This document shows positions 26,181 to 35,734 of a stretch of 64,000 nucleotides of DNA, piece by piece (position 1 is the first letter of the stretch; every line of letters starts with the position of its first letter). The notes under the pieces are model-generated. The model worked only from the letters and a program-made list of their open reading frames with translations. It was not told where the DNA came from and did no database searches. Made by a program: the position numbers and the translations under genes. This DNA is from Chlorobiota bacterium (GTDB lineage: Bacteria; Bacteroidota; Ignavibacteria; OLB7), in assembly GCA_016710285.1 (NCBI GenBank), contig JADJXR010000001.1, forward strand, positions 558,001-622,000. Reading direction: 5' to 3'.

Positions 26181-27968
26181 ATGAACACAGTATCCTTCCA
26201 AGCCATCAATAATGCCACGCAAACCGGAACCCTGCCGAGCAAGGAGTATGTCCAAGAACGCCAGCTTGGCCACTCCTGGAAGGTGACGCAGGATCATTTG
26301 ATTCCGATTGCCATTGGCATCACGGGTCACCGTGATATTCGCCCGCAAGACCTTCCACAATTGGAAGCCGCGTTGCAAGGGGTGTTGCGCGATGTACGCC
26401 AGCGTTATCCCAGCACCCCCATCACCGTCATCTCCGCCCTTGCCGAAGGGGCCGACCGCCTTGCAGCGCGAATCGCTTTGCAGGAAAACGCACGCCTTGT
26501 TGTCCCCTTGCCGATGCGGCGCGATCTGTACGAAGCCGACTTCCCAACCGAGGCCTCGCGCCATGAGTTTGCCGAACTGCTGGCCCAAGCGTGGTCCTGG
26601 TTCGAGCTTCCACTGCTGCCGGGCGTGACCGAGGAGGAGATCAGCGTCTATGGCCCCGCGCGCGACCGCCAGTACGCCTACGTTGGCGCGTACCTTGCCC
26701 GCAACAGCCAAGTGTTGATTGCCATGTGGGATGGCATCCCGCTTGATCTGGTTGGCGGAACCGCCTTCATTGTGGAGTTCCAGCTGAAAGGGATTCCGCC
26801 GACGTATATCCCGCGCCACAGCATCTTCGAGCCTGAAGAGACCGGGCCGGTCTATCACATCGTCACGCCAAGGATGCGGAACCCGCAGCCCCCGGGCAAC
26901 GCCGGCACGCTGCGGAAATTCTACCCCGAACGATTCGGAAGCCAACTGCACGGGGAGCATGTGTTCCAGGGGATGCTGGCGCGAATTGAGCAGCTGAACC
27001 GCGCTGTTGGTCGCCAGCCCGCGCCCGCGCTGCCACGTTTTGCGGCGCAACTGCACAGCTCCAACAACCACGAAGCCTTGCAAACCTTGCAGCGTTTCCT
27101 GCTGATTGACCAGCTGGCCACCGCCGAACAAAACCGTGCTTCCCGCAAAACGCTGGCGTTGTGTGTTGCCTCGATGCTGCTGATTGTGGTGATGAACATT
27201 TTTGTGCTGATCTCCATCTCCACCTCCTTGCTCTTCCCTCTGCTTCTGATACTGATGGCTGGCGGATGGGCGGCGTATCTGCTGCGGGGCGTTTCTCCAT
27301 ATTTCGATTACCGCGCATTGGCCGAGGGGCTTCGCGTGCGGACCTTCTGGCTGCTGGCGGGCATTCACCAGCCGGTGGCCGAGCATTATTTGGGGAAGCA
27401 ACGGAGCGAGCTGGATTGGGTTCGGCAAAGCCTGCGGGTGATGACGCTTCCGATGATGCAGGGCCAGCGATTCCAGGTCTCACCATCTTGCGCCACCGAT
27501 AGCACCCATTGGCAGAGTATCGAGGAAGAGTGGGTTGCCACGCAAGAACGCTACTACGCCGCCGCCGCAAAACGGGAGGAGGTCCTGGCTCGCCGTGCGC
27601 GTGGAATCGGCGTGGTGGTGCTGCTTAGTGGAACCTTTGTGACGCTGCTGCAGATACTATGGGGAAAGCAGATGGACCAAACGCCCCTTGTGGCAATCCT
27701 CTACGCCGAATGGCTTGTGCCGTTGGCGGTGGGGCTGCTTCTGATGCTGGTGGTGCGGACCACAATGCAAGATTATGGCCGCCGCTACGAGCGGATGGCA
27801 ACCCTGTTTGCGCAGGGCCGGCGAATCCTGCATGATCTTCTCTCCAGCCAAGAATATGAGGGTGCCCAGCAGATGGTGACCGACTTGGGGAAGGAAGCCT
27901 TGAACGAAAACGGCGAGTGGCTGCTTCGGCACCGCAACCGCCCGATCATCGTGCCGCACCGCGAGTGA
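26181..27968 (+). CDS. SLOG-domain protein with four C-terminal membrane helices (SLATT-like)
   Basis: The start at 26181 has GGAG seven bases upstream and gives 595 residues. Residues 40-230 form a Rossmann-like SLOG domain of the bacterial TRPM/DprA-related kind, with G-I-T-G-H-R-D at 46-52, S-A-L-A-E-G-A-D-R at 85-93 and a Y-V-G-A-Y-L-A-R-N-S-Q-V-L-I-A-M-W-D-G strand near 175-193. Two hydrophobic hairpins follow (about 325-372 and 475-530), with an A-L-N-E-N-G-E-W-L-L-R-H-R tail. SLOG domains are thought to bind or process nucleotide-type ligands, and SLOG proteins are often fused to 2TM SLATT effectors. The family call is from motifs, and the effector role is inferred. The DUF4062 gene begins 70 bases downstream, so they are probably co-transcribed. 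Confidence 0.72.
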   Translation: MNTVSFQAINNATQTGTLPSKEYVQERQLGHSWKVTQDHLIPIAIGITGHRDIRPQDLPQLEAALQGVLRDVRQRYPSTPITVISALAEGADRLAARIALQENARLVVPLPMRRDLYEADFPTEASRHEFAELLAQAWSWFELPLLPGVTEEEISVYGPARDRQYAYVGAYLARNSQVLIAMWDGIPLDLVGGTAFIVEFQLKGIPPTYIPRHSIFEPEETGPVYHIVTPRMRNPQPPGNAGTLRKFYPERFGSQLHGEHVFQGMLARIEQLNRAVGRQPAPALPRFAAQLHSSNNHEALQTLQRFLLIDQLATAEQNRASRKTLALCVASMLLIVVMNIFVLISISTSLLFPLLLILMAGGWAAYLLRGVSPYFDYRALAEGLRVRTFWLLAGIHQPVAEHYLGKQRSELDWVRQSLRVMTLPMMQGQRFQVSPSCATDSTHWQSIEEEWVATQERYYAAAAKREEVLARRARGIGVVVLLSGTFVTLLQILWGKQMDQTPLVAILYAEWLVPLAVGLLLMLVVRTTMQDYGRRYERMATLFAQGRRILHDLLSSQEYEGAQQMVTDLGKEALNENGEWLLRHRNRPIIVPHRE

Positions 27969-28038
27969 GCAGCCGCGCCCCTGCCTCGCCACTGGGCGGC
28001 AATACAACTGAGCAATCTTTAAAAACTTAGCTACGGAT

Positions 28039-31000
28039 ATGGATACCATCGCTGCAGAAACCAAATCCCCCGAAATCCGGGTGTTCATCAGCAGTACCTT
28101 CCGCGACATGCAGTTGGAGCGGGAGTATCTGATTAAACACGTCTTCCCAGAACTGCGCCACGTCTGCCGCGAACGCGGCGTGGAGTTCACCGAAATTGAC
28201 TTGCGCTGGGGCGTGACAAAGGAGGAAGCCGAGCAGGGGAAAGTGCTGAAGATCTGCCTTGATGAAATCGAACGCTGCCGCCCATACTTCATCGGCATTT
28301 TGGGGGAGCGATATGGCTGGACCCCGCGATTCGAGGATGTGAGTAAGGACCAGGAATTGGTGGTGAACTACCCCTGGATTGAGCAGTGCATTGCCGACGG
28401 CATCAGCGTCACGGAAATGGAGATTCTGTACGGGGTGCTGAACAACCCTTCGATGCGCGAGCAAGCGTTCTTTTACTTCCGCGATGCCGCAACCACGGCG
28501 GAGGAGTTCAAGGAGAACGAGCAGGATCCGATTGATAAACTGATCTCCGTGAAAGATCGCGTCCGCGCAAGCAGCTATCCCGTTCGGGAGAACTTCCGCT
28601 CGCCGGAAGAGTTGGGCGCGTGGGTCCGCCGCGACCTTCTGGCCGTGGTGGATGAACTCTATCCCGCCGAAGAAGCCCCAACCCCGTTGGAACGGGAACG
28701 CCGGTTGCACGAAGCATTCGCGCTGACGCGCCGCCGTGCCTACGTGGCCCGCACGGAATACCTTCAGGCTCTGGACTCGCACGCCAACTCGGAAGCCGGG
28801 CCGCTTGCGGTGATTGGCGAATCTGGGTCCGGAAAAAGCTCCCTTCTTGCCTTCTGGGCCGACCGCTATCGCCAAGCCAACCCCGATGCGTTTATTGTTG
28901 AACATTACGTTGGCGCAACCTCAAGCGGCGGCGGGCATCATGCGGTGATTCGGCGGATCATGGAGGAGATTCGCAACCGCTACAACCTTGAAGAATCAAT
29001 CCCCACAACCCCCGACGCGTTGGAGCGCGACTTCCCAGCATGGCTGGCAAAAGTCCAGCGCGAGCCGTTGATTCTGGTGTTCGACGCGCTAAACCAGCTT
29101 ACCGACAGTTCCAGCGCGCTGCGGTGGATGCCGCACCGGTTTCCATCGAACATCCGCGTCTTCCTCTCCACCGTGGAGGGGGAAACGTTGCAGGCAACGC
29201 GCCAGAACGGCTGGCCAGAACTCCATCTGAACTTGCTGAGCGAAGCCGAGCGGGATTTGCTGATTCAGCATTACTTGGGGCAGTTCCGCAAAGCCTTAAG
29301 CCAGGAGCAGCGCGCCCGAATCGCTGGCGACCAAAAAAGCGCGAACCCGCTTTTTCTGCGGACCGTGTTGGAAGAGCTTCGGGTGTTCGGGTCGTTCGAG
29401 GGGTTGGACGACCGCATCGAATATTACGTCACCGCCCGCGACGTTGGCGACCTGTTCCAGCGGTTGCTGGCGCGGATGGAAGAAGATTACAGCCGCAAGG
29501 TTGTGCAGGGGGTGATGACCTTGATCTGGGCTTCGCGGCGCGGCTTGGCGGAATCAGAAATTTTGGAGATCACTGGCCTTAGCCGCATTGATCTTAGCAC
29601 CTTCCTGCTGGCGTTGGAATATCAGTTCATGCACCGCGACGGCCTGTTGGATTTTTACCACAACTTCCTGCGTGCTGCGGTCCAGGAACGCTACCTTGCC
29701 CCTTCCAGCCCCAACGACCAGAGCGGCGCAAACGGGGTTCACCTTCGCATTGCCGACTACTTTGCGCAGCGCCCAACCACCGCACGCAAGGCCGATGAAC
29801 TCCCCTACCAGCTGCAACGTGCCGGCGCGCTGGACCGGTTGGAGCGTGCCATTGCGGACATCCCGTTGTTCATGGAGTTCAGGAATGGGGATAAAGAATA
29901 TGAGCTGATTGGATACTGGCTGGCGGTGGGGGAATTAGCACGGATGGAGGAGGCATACCGCGCGGCCATGGAGGCATATGAAGCCCGCACGACCTCGCCC
30001 GAACTGCGCGCACGTGCGATTGGCGAGCTTGGCGACTTCCTGATGAAAAGCGGACGCTACCAAGCCGCCGAAGAGCCGTTACGCCGCGCACTTGAACTTA
30101 CCGAGCAGGTGCATGGCGGAACCAGCCAACCAACGTCCGAGCGGTTGTACAAACTTGCCGACCTTCTGTTCAACCGCGCTGAGTATGATGCCGCCGAGCC
30201 GCTGATGCAACGCTCGCTGCAAACCCGCCAAACCTTGCACGGCGATGACCACGAGGAGACCGCAAAAGGGCTGAACCAGCTGGGAAAACTCTACCAAATG
30301 AAAGGTGAGTACGACCGCGCCGAGCCGTACTATCGGCAAGGCCTGGCAACGCGCCAAGCCTTGCACGGCCCCAGCCACAAACTGGTTGGAAGCGGGATGA
30401 ATCTGCTGGCGTTTGTTTTGAACGAGCAAGGGAAGTATGGCGAAGCCGAGCCGTTGTACCGCGAAGCGATTCGGGTGCTGCAAGGGACGTTAGGGCGGCG
30501 GCATGAATGGACAGTAGATGCCATCTACAACCTAGGAATGCTGCTGCAACAAAGCCAACGGAACGAAGAAGCAGAAGGATTGCTACAGGAGTCGCTAGAT
30601 GCTGCTCGAGAGACTTTTGGAGATCATCACCCCAAAACTGGCAGCGCGCTGAATGCCTTAGCCATCACCCTGCGCCACACCCACCGCTATGATGAGGCCG
30701 AGCCGCTGTACCGTGAAGCGTTGGAGGTATGGAATGCCTTGCTAGGATCGGAACATCCTTACACCGTCATCTCGATGTACAACCTTGCGGAGGTTTTGCA
30801 GGATCGTAAAGATTACGAGTCAGCAGAGGAGATGTACTCCGTGGCACGGCAGAAGTTCGAGCAGGTGTTGGGAGGCGATCATCCATTGAACGGCCATGCA
30901 TGGTTTGGGCTTGGCACCCTTTACCGCGACATGGGGCAGCCGGAACGTTCGGCCGAGGCGTTCCAGCAGGCGTTGAAGGTGCGGCGTGCGGCGTTGGGGA

Positions 31001-31122
31001 ACCACCCGGAAACGGTGCAGACAATGGAGGCCTTTGTGCCGGTGCTACGGGCGTTAGGCAAAAACAACGATGCCGAAGCGTTGGAGCAGGAGATTGCAGT
31101 AATGAAAGAAGCACTCCACTAA
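28039..31122 (+). CDS. DUF4062-STAND NTPase-TPR protein (NLR-like)
   Basis: The 1,027-residue protein has three parts. Residues 10-100 are DUF4062 (I-R-V-F-I-S-S-T-F-R-D-M ... I-D-L-R-W-G-V), a TIR-related domain. A STAND-type NTPase follows, with P-loop G-E-S-G-S-G-K-S-S at about 259-267 and Walker B L-I-L-V-F-D-A-L-N-Q-L near 344-354. From about 650 to the end are at least seven 42-residue TPRs of the kinesin-light-chain type. The order N-terminal effector, NTPase switch and C-terminal repeat sensor is that of NLR-like immune proteins and of eukaryotic nephrocystin-3. It lies behind the SLOG-TM gene on the same strand and ends at a strong hairpin. An immune role is inference; signalling in a non-immune context is equally possible. 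Confidence 0.85.
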   Translation: MDTIAAETKSPEIRVFISSTFRDMQLEREYLIKHVFPELRHVCRERGVEFTEIDLRWGVTKEEAEQGKVLKICLDEIERCRPYFIGILGERYGWTPRFEDVSKDQELVVNYPWIEQCIADGISVTEMEILYGVLNNPSMREQAFFYFRDAATTAEEFKENEQDPIDKLISVKDRVRASSYPVRENFRSPEELGAWVRRDLLAVVDELYPAEEAPTPLERERRLHEAFALTRRRAYVARTEYLQALDSHANSEAGPLAVIGESGSGKSSLLAFWADRYRQANPDAFIVEHYVGATSSGGGHHAVIRRIMEEIRNRYNLEESIPTTPDALERDFPAWLAKVQREPLILVFDALNQLTDSSSALRWMPHRFPSNIRVFLSTVEGETLQATRQNGWPELHLNLLSEAERDLLIQHYLGQFRKALSQEQRARIAGDQKSANPLFLRTVLEELRVFGSFEGLDDRIEYYVTARDVGDLFQRLLARMEEDYSRKVVQGVMTLIWASRRGLAESEILEITGLSRIDLSTFLLALEYQFMHRDGLLDFYHNFLRAAVQERYLAPSSPNDQSGANGVHLRIADYFAQRPTTARKADELPYQLQRAGALDRLERAIADIPLFMEFRNGDKEYELIGYWLAVGELARMEEAYRAAMEAYEARTTSPELRARAIGELGDFLMKSGRYQAAEEPLRRALELTEQVHGGTSQPTSERLYKLADLLFNRAEYDAAEPLMQRSLQTRQTLHGDDHEETAKGLNQLGKLYQMKGEYDRAEPYYRQGLATRQALHGPSHKLVGSGMNLLAFVLNEQGKYGEAEPLYREAIRVLQGTLGRRHEWTVDAIYNLGMLLQQSQRNEEAEGLLQESLDAARETFGDHHPKTGSALNALAITLRHTHRYDEAEPLYREALEVWNALLGSEHPYTVISMYNLAEVLQDRKDYESAEEMYSVARQKFEQVLGGDHPLNGHAWFGLGTLYRDMGQPERSAEAFQQALKVRRAALGNHPETVQTMEAFVPVLRALGKNNDAEALEQEIAVMKEALH

Positions 31123-31140
31123 CCCAGCCCAATAAACCAA

Positions 31141-31175
31141 CAACTCCCGATGCATTACCGCTGCATCGGGAGTTG
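31141..31175 (+). terminator. Hairpin after the DUF4062-STAND-TPR gene
   Basis: A perfect 14-bp stem (31141-31154 with 31162-31175, loop TTACCGC) starts 19 bases after the stop. It lacks a pure T run but has TTTCTT nearby. The rest of the 31123-31459 gap shows no other gene or clear site; an upstream extension of the anmK frame covers part of it. Confidence 0.7.
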
Positions 31176-31459
31176 CTGGTTTCTTACCCCTAAGGATACG
31201 TTGTTGAGAGATTGGAAGAAGCACCCCTTGCGGATCATTGTGCCGCAAGCAGCGCCGCCCTTCCGTCCCTCGTGATCCGGCTGCCGTGTGATTGGTCACG
31301 CCCTTGCAAATTTTTCCGCAGCAATGGGCGCGGCGGCCATCACCGCAGCAATGGCCGTTGTTTGGCATATTGAAATGCGTGCTTGTAACTTGCCCGCCAA
31401 CCAATCCATCTTCAACTATCCGAACTTCCCCGTTGCAACCAGAACACCGCCATAGCCTT

Positions 31460-32620
31460 TTGCGCTACCGCTCGCTTCCCACCCGCCTTGTTGCCGGGGT
31501 GATGTCGGGAACATCGCTGGATGGAGTTGACGTGGCATTTGTGCAGATCGAGGGATGCGGCCAGGCCCTCCAATTCCAGCTTCTTGGCTTTGCCACCCTC
31601 CCCTACTCACCAGCGCTCCGTTCCCAGTTGCTTCGCGCCTCGGATGGCCAGCTTCCCCTTCGTGAAGCCTACGAGTTGGACAGCGACCTGGGCCTCGTCT
31701 ATGCCGACGCGATTGCGGAAGCGGCCAGGCAATGGGGGATTGCCCCGGGGGCAATCGCCGCCGTGGGGCTTCACGGGCAGACGGTCTATCACAACCCCAA
31801 CCGCCTTCCCGCCGGTGTCACGGTTCAAATTGGATCGGCGGCGGCGGTTGCACAGCGGCTGCAAACCCTTGTGGTGAGCGACTTCCGCACGAACGATGTT
31901 GCCGTTGGCGGGCAAGGCGCGCCGCTGGTTCCATACTGCGATCTGCTGCTGCTTCGCTCGCCGCTGCGCAACCGCGTGGCCCTGAATATCGGCGGGATTG
32001 CCAACCTTACCGCACTCCCCACCAGCGCCACCGCCGAAACCCTTATCGCCTTCGATACCGGGCCGGGAAACATGATGATTGATGCGGCAATGCGCCATCT
32101 GTTCGGAAGCGATTACGATGCCGCTGGAAACGTTGCCGCCACGGGAACCGTGAACGCGCCACTGTTGTGGCAGCTTCTTGCCAATCCCTACTTCCAAGCC
32201 CCACCGCCGAAATCGGCAGGGCGGGAAGATTTTGGCGAGGAAGTTGGGCGGGCCGTTGCGCAGCAAGCACTTGCCGACGGAATCTCCCCGGAATCTATCA
32301 TCGCAACGCTGACCCAGCTGACCGCCACCACCATTGCCGAAGCAATCGGAAGCCATTGCGGCTTTGCCAGCAGCGTTGATGAGCTGATTATTGGCGGCGG
32401 TGGGGTCCATAACCGGACGCTGATGCGGATGCTGGGCGAAGCAATGCCAACGGTCCGCATCCTTCCCAGCGATGAATGCGGGCTGCCATCCGATGCAAAG
32501 GAAGCAATCTGCTTTGCGGTGCTTGCCAACGAAGCCTTGTGCGAAGTCCCGGCCAACGTCCCATCGGTTACTGGCGCGGCGCGGCGTGTGGTCTGCGGGG
32601 CAATCCGGATTGGTGGGTAG
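31460..32620 (+). CDS. anmK: Anhydro-N-acetylmuramic acid kinase AnmK
   Basis: The enzyme phosphorylates and hydrolyses 1,6-anhydro-MurNAc in peptidoglycan recycling. The N-terminal motif G-V-M-S-G-T-S-L-D-G-V-D-V and the later D-T-G-P-G-N-M-M-I-D and I-I-G-G-G-G-V-H-N-R-T-L motifs are diagnostic. The start is uncertain. The frame is open from an ATG at 31292, but that would add about 56 residues unlike the family, while a TTG at 31460 gives 386 residues, the usual size. No clear ribosome-binding site supports either. The gene stands alone between the DUF4062 gene and the convergent VWA gene. Confidence 0.9.
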   Translation: MRYRSLPTRLVAGVMSGTSLDGVDVAFVQIEGCGQALQFQLLGFATLPYSPALRSQLLRASDGQLPLREAYELDSDLGLVYADAIAEAARQWGIAPGAIAAVGLHGQTVYHNPNRLPAGVTVQIGSAAAVAQRLQTLVVSDFRTNDVAVGGQGAPLVPYCDLLLLRSPLRNRVALNIGGIANLTALPTSATAETLIAFDTGPGNMMIDAAMRHLFGSDYDAAGNVAATGTVNAPLLWQLLANPYFQAPPPKSAGREDFGEEVGRAVAQQALADGISPESIIATLTQLTATTIAEAIGSHCGFASSVDELIIGGGGVHNRTLMRMLGEAMPTVRILPSDECGLPSDAKEAICFAVLANEALCEVPANVPSVTGAARRVVCGAIRIGG

Positions 32621-32702
32621 AGCGAGAAAGGGCGAGAGAGTGTGTGTGCGTGATGGATGCGCGGATGGATACGAGTGTGGGCGGCGATGCTTCCCCCCCC
32701 GA

Positions 32703-34250
32703 TTACTTCTTCTTCCCGAATCGGAATTTCGGTTTTGGACCGAAGAAGCGTTTTAGGATTTGCCGAAGCATCAGCAGCAACAGGTCCGCCAGCGATCCCC
32801 CCTGCTTGCTTTGCATGTGCAGGATCATCTGAAGGTCGTGAAGATCGTCGCGGGTGATGTTCCGCAGCCCGGCGTGCTTCTGCTCCCCCCCTTTCACAAC
32901 ATCGTGAAGCAGCTCGTTCAGGCGTTGCGCAAGGGCTTGCAGCTGGGCACGTTGCGCGCTGTCGGTTGCCGATTTCAGCAGCATCTGAACGTGCTCGTAC
33001 AACAGTGCCGCCTCGCGCAAGCTGTCGGCATCCATCCCTTCATCAAAATCCTGCTCCACCTCGGCCAGCAGTTGCCGAATCTCCTCAATCTCACTCTGCT
33101 GCAACACGAATAAGGAATCGGCCGAGATGTCGTTGACGTTGACGAACACCCGCGACAGCTGCTCAATCTCGCGCCCGTACCACTGCCGCAATCCCTCCAC
33201 AATTTCGCCACGCAGCGTTGCCGCCCGTTGGGTCAGCGTTTGCAGGTGCGATTTCATCCGCCCCTTCTCCCGCTCGAACCCCGCCGAAGAAAGCTGCCGC
33301 TGCATGGTGCCGATCTCCTCCTCCAATTTCTTCAAATCGCGCTGGCGTGGGGTGGACCCGCGCGAGGCAAGGTCGGAAAGAAGTTTTTCGTCGGGATAGA
33401 GGACCGCGTCGCCAATCTTGATGGTGTTGATCCGAATGGTCCCCCCCAGGGCTTCGCGGAGTTTATCAACGTCCAGGTGGGCCGCGCCGTCGGTGACGAT
33501 CAGCATCTCGGCCCCGGAAAGCGCCGCGCTGACGCGGATGTCGGCAGCGGCCTGCAAGATTGCCCGCTCCAGCACCGTTCCATTCCCCAGCTTGGTAAGC
33601 CGCATCACGTAGCGAAGAAGGTTCTGCAAACTGGGGGCATCAATCGCCGTTTGCAGCGGACCAAGATCGGTGTCGAAGGTCCGAAGGTAGATATGGCCAA
33701 GCTCCTTCAGGTTCCGCTTCAGAAAAACGTAGGCCACGGCTTTGGCCATTTGGAAGCGGTGGTGCGAGGCCATCGAGGTGCTGGTGTCCAGCAGCAAATA
33801 AACCTTCTGCTTGAAGTTGTTCGGCGAGTACTCGCTGCTGCTGTTGCCGAACGGGACAATCACCGGGGAGCGGGGGATATTGATCCAAAGGCTGCGCCGC
33901 GCGTACCGCTCCATAAACACTTCTTCCGGCAGCAGATGCTGGTGCGGGAATATCCGTTGCAGGTCGGTGTAGCTTTGCATCAGCGCGGCCTCGTACTCTT
34001 CCCCGTGCGAGACGTTCCGGTTTGGCTGCCACTCGCGGTCGTTCAGGCGTTTCTCCACGGCGGCCTGCGGCGCAACCGACATGGCCGGCTCGATGGACTT
34101 AAACAGCGGCGAGTTTGGGTCCTCCAGCACCCGGGCAATCTCGAACACCGCCGTGAAATCCTCCGGCAGCAACTCCGTGATGTCCCGCATGTACCCGAAC
34201 TCCTCCATGTGCTGGAAGAAGGAGCTATGTTTCAGGACATCGTGCTTCAT
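32703..34250 (-). CDS. VWA-domain protein paired with a MoxR ATPase
   Basis: The 515-residue cytoplasmic protein contains a von Willebrand A domain (about 148-310) with a complete MIDAS: DTSTS near 153-157, Thr in a G-N-G-T segment near 215 and Asp in V-T-D-G-A near 250. The N-terminal 145 residues are helical and the C-terminal 200 residues are a long Gln/Glu/Leu-rich coiled coil ending in basic residues (K-F-R-F-G-K-K-K). The gene follows the MoxR AAA ATPase by 52 bases on the same strand, the common VWA-MoxR pairing in which the ATPase acts as a chaperone and the VWA protein binds metal and the substrate. The specific substrate is unknown. Confidence 0.8.
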   Translation of the reverse strand: MKHDVLKHSSFFQHMEEFGYMRDITELLPEDFTAVFEIARVLEDPNSPLFKSIEPAMSVAPQAAVEKRLNDREWQPNRNVSHGEEYEAALMQSYTDLQRIFPHQHLLPEEVFMERYARRSLWINIPRSPVIVPFGNSSSEYSPNNFKQKVYLLLDTSTSMASHHRFQMAKAVAYVFLKRNLKELGHIYLRTFDTDLGPLQTAIDAPSLQNLLRYVMRLTKLGNGTVLERAILQAAADIRVSAALSGAEMLIVTDGAAHLDVDKLREALGGTIRINTIKIGDAVLYPDEKLLSDLASRGSTPRQRDLKKLEEEIGTMQRQLSSAGFEREKGRMKSHLQTLTQRAATLRGEIVEGLRQWYGREIEQLSRVFVNVNDISADSLFVLQQSEIEEIRQLLAEVEQDFDEGMDADSLREAALLYEHVQMLLKSATDSAQRAQLQALAQRLNELLHDVVKGGEQKHAGLRNITRDDLHDLQMILHMQSKQGGSLADLLLLMLRQILKRFFGPKPKFRFGKKK

Positions 34251-34302
34251 GGGAAAAGGAATGAAGGATGATTGATGAATCGGAAGCGTTGCCGCCGGAT
34301 GC

Positions 34303-35622
34303 TTATTTGAAGGCCGACCCCGATCCGCCGGTGTTGGCGTGGAACAGAATCCAGGCTTCGTGCTGAAGCTGGTGGCGCAGGTCGCGGATTTCGTCGGTGG
34401 CGGGCTGGAATTTTTCCAGGAACTCGGTAAGCAATCGGCGGTTGTTCTCCACCTGCATCTCGGCCGCGCCGAACGTTTCGCGCGCCCATTCCCGCAAGGT
34501 CCGCTTCACGCTGATGTTTTCGATGGAGGTGATCGGCTGCTGCAACAGTTCGGGATGGGCGCGAAGCTCATCCAACAACGTCTTGAACTCTAACAGGGTT
34601 CGGAGTTGCTCGAACGCATGGGTTGCGCCGAACTGGTGGCTAAGGGTTGAGCAAGCCTTGTTCCAGATCTGCCGCTCCTCCTCGATTCCAACAGTGGTGA
34701 ACAGCACGTACAGTTTCTCGATGTCTTCCAGCGTGACGCTGCTGCGCCCGTGCATGAAGGCAATGGCGCGCAGAAGATCGAACGACTTCATCTGGCGGCG
34801 GGGGGAGATGTAGAAGTCGCGGCCCGGAAGCACGTCGGGGCGTTGGGCAAGCTGGCGGTTGCGAAGCTCCTCGTAGTAGCGGATCACCAAGTTGGTGTAA
34901 TAGACCACGTCGGGGGCAATGGTGATGGTGTGCTGCTGGCTGGTTCCGGTGCACACCTGCCAGACGGCATGAAGCACCTGGAAGGAGATTTTCTTGGGCG
35001 GCTCGGCCGGTTGCCCGCCATGCTGCAAATACTGCTGCGAGATGCGGTATTGAACGAACGGATCCTTGTCGGGGAAGACAACGGATTGGTAGATGAAGCG
35101 GTCCAGCAGTGCCTCGGTAATCTCGGTGATGCGAAGGTAGTTGGTGGCCGCCAAAACGGTGTGGATCACCGACTTCTGTTGCTGCACCCCCAGCACCAAA
35201 CGGCGTTCGTTCAGCAGCGAGAGGAGTGCGCGAAGGGTGAAATCGTTGGCATCGAAGATTTCATCAATAAAACCGAACTCACTTTCCACCAACGACCCCG
35301 CGGTGTTGTGGATGATGCGGCCCCGCTTCAGTTCCTCAACATCCAACCCGCCGAAGTAGGTGTCGGGCTGTTGTTCTTTGGAGGCTTGGACCTTGAAATA
35401 GCGCGCGCCGCTGAACATCAGGAATATCTGCTCGGTCAGCAGCGTTTTCCCGACGCCGGTGCGGCTTTGGATCAGAGCGTGTTCGCCGGTAAGAATGGCG
35501 CAGAACAGCTGCTCGATGATGTCGGTTCGGTTGATTACCCGCTTGTTGACGAACTCAATCGCGTCCTGCAGGTCAAGGATGGTTTTTTGGATGTCGAGCG
35601 TACCAGGTGTGGATTCAGGCAT
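34303..35622 (-). CDS. MoxR-type AAA ATPase
   Basis: The 439-residue protein has Walker A SRTGVGKTLL at about 54-62 and Walker B GFIDEIFDAN near 117-126. It also has the MoxR features L-L-S-L-L-N-E-R-R and T-N-Y-L-R-I-T-E-I-T-E-A-L-L-D-R-F. MoxR ATPases act as chaperones in protein complex assembly or metal-cofactor insertion. It is the first gene of a two-gene unit with the VWA gene. About 140 C-terminal residues form a helical extension rather than a compact lid. No methanol dehydrogenase or other known client lies nearby. Confidence 0.87.
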   Translation of the reverse strand: MPESTPGTLDIQKTILDLQDAIEFVNKRVINRTDIIEQLFCAILTGEHALIQSRTGVGKTLLTEQIFLMFSGARYFKVQASKEQQPDTYFGGLDVEELKRGRIIHNTAGSLVESEFGFIDEIFDANDFTLRALLSLLNERRLVLGVQQQKSVIHTVLAATNYLRITEITEALLDRFIYQSVVFPDKDPFVQYRISQQYLQHGGQPAEPPKKISFQVLHAVWQVCTGTSQQHTITIAPDVVYYTNLVIRYYEELRNRQLAQRPDVLPGRDFYISPRRQMKSFDLLRAIAFMHGRSSVTLEDIEKLYVLFTTVGIEEERQIWNKACSTLSHQFGATHAFEQLRTLLEFKTLLDELRAHPELLQQPITSIENISVKRTLREWARETFGAAEMQVENNRRLLTEFLEKFQPATDEIRDLRHQLQHEAWILFHANTGGSGSAFK

Positions 35623-35734
35623 AAGCAGAACGGTTGGCCGGTAATTGCCGGAAGGCTTGCGTGGGCATCATCGTGGCATGCATTGCCGATGACAGAATTG
35701 AACCCCCGTAAACTACACAGCAAAACCATTTCTA

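Noticed and set aside
31292..31459. Longer N-terminus for anmK from the ATG at 31292
   Set aside because: The extra 56 residues resemble nothing in the family and are rich in Pro/Gln/Thr; the family motif begins near 31480.
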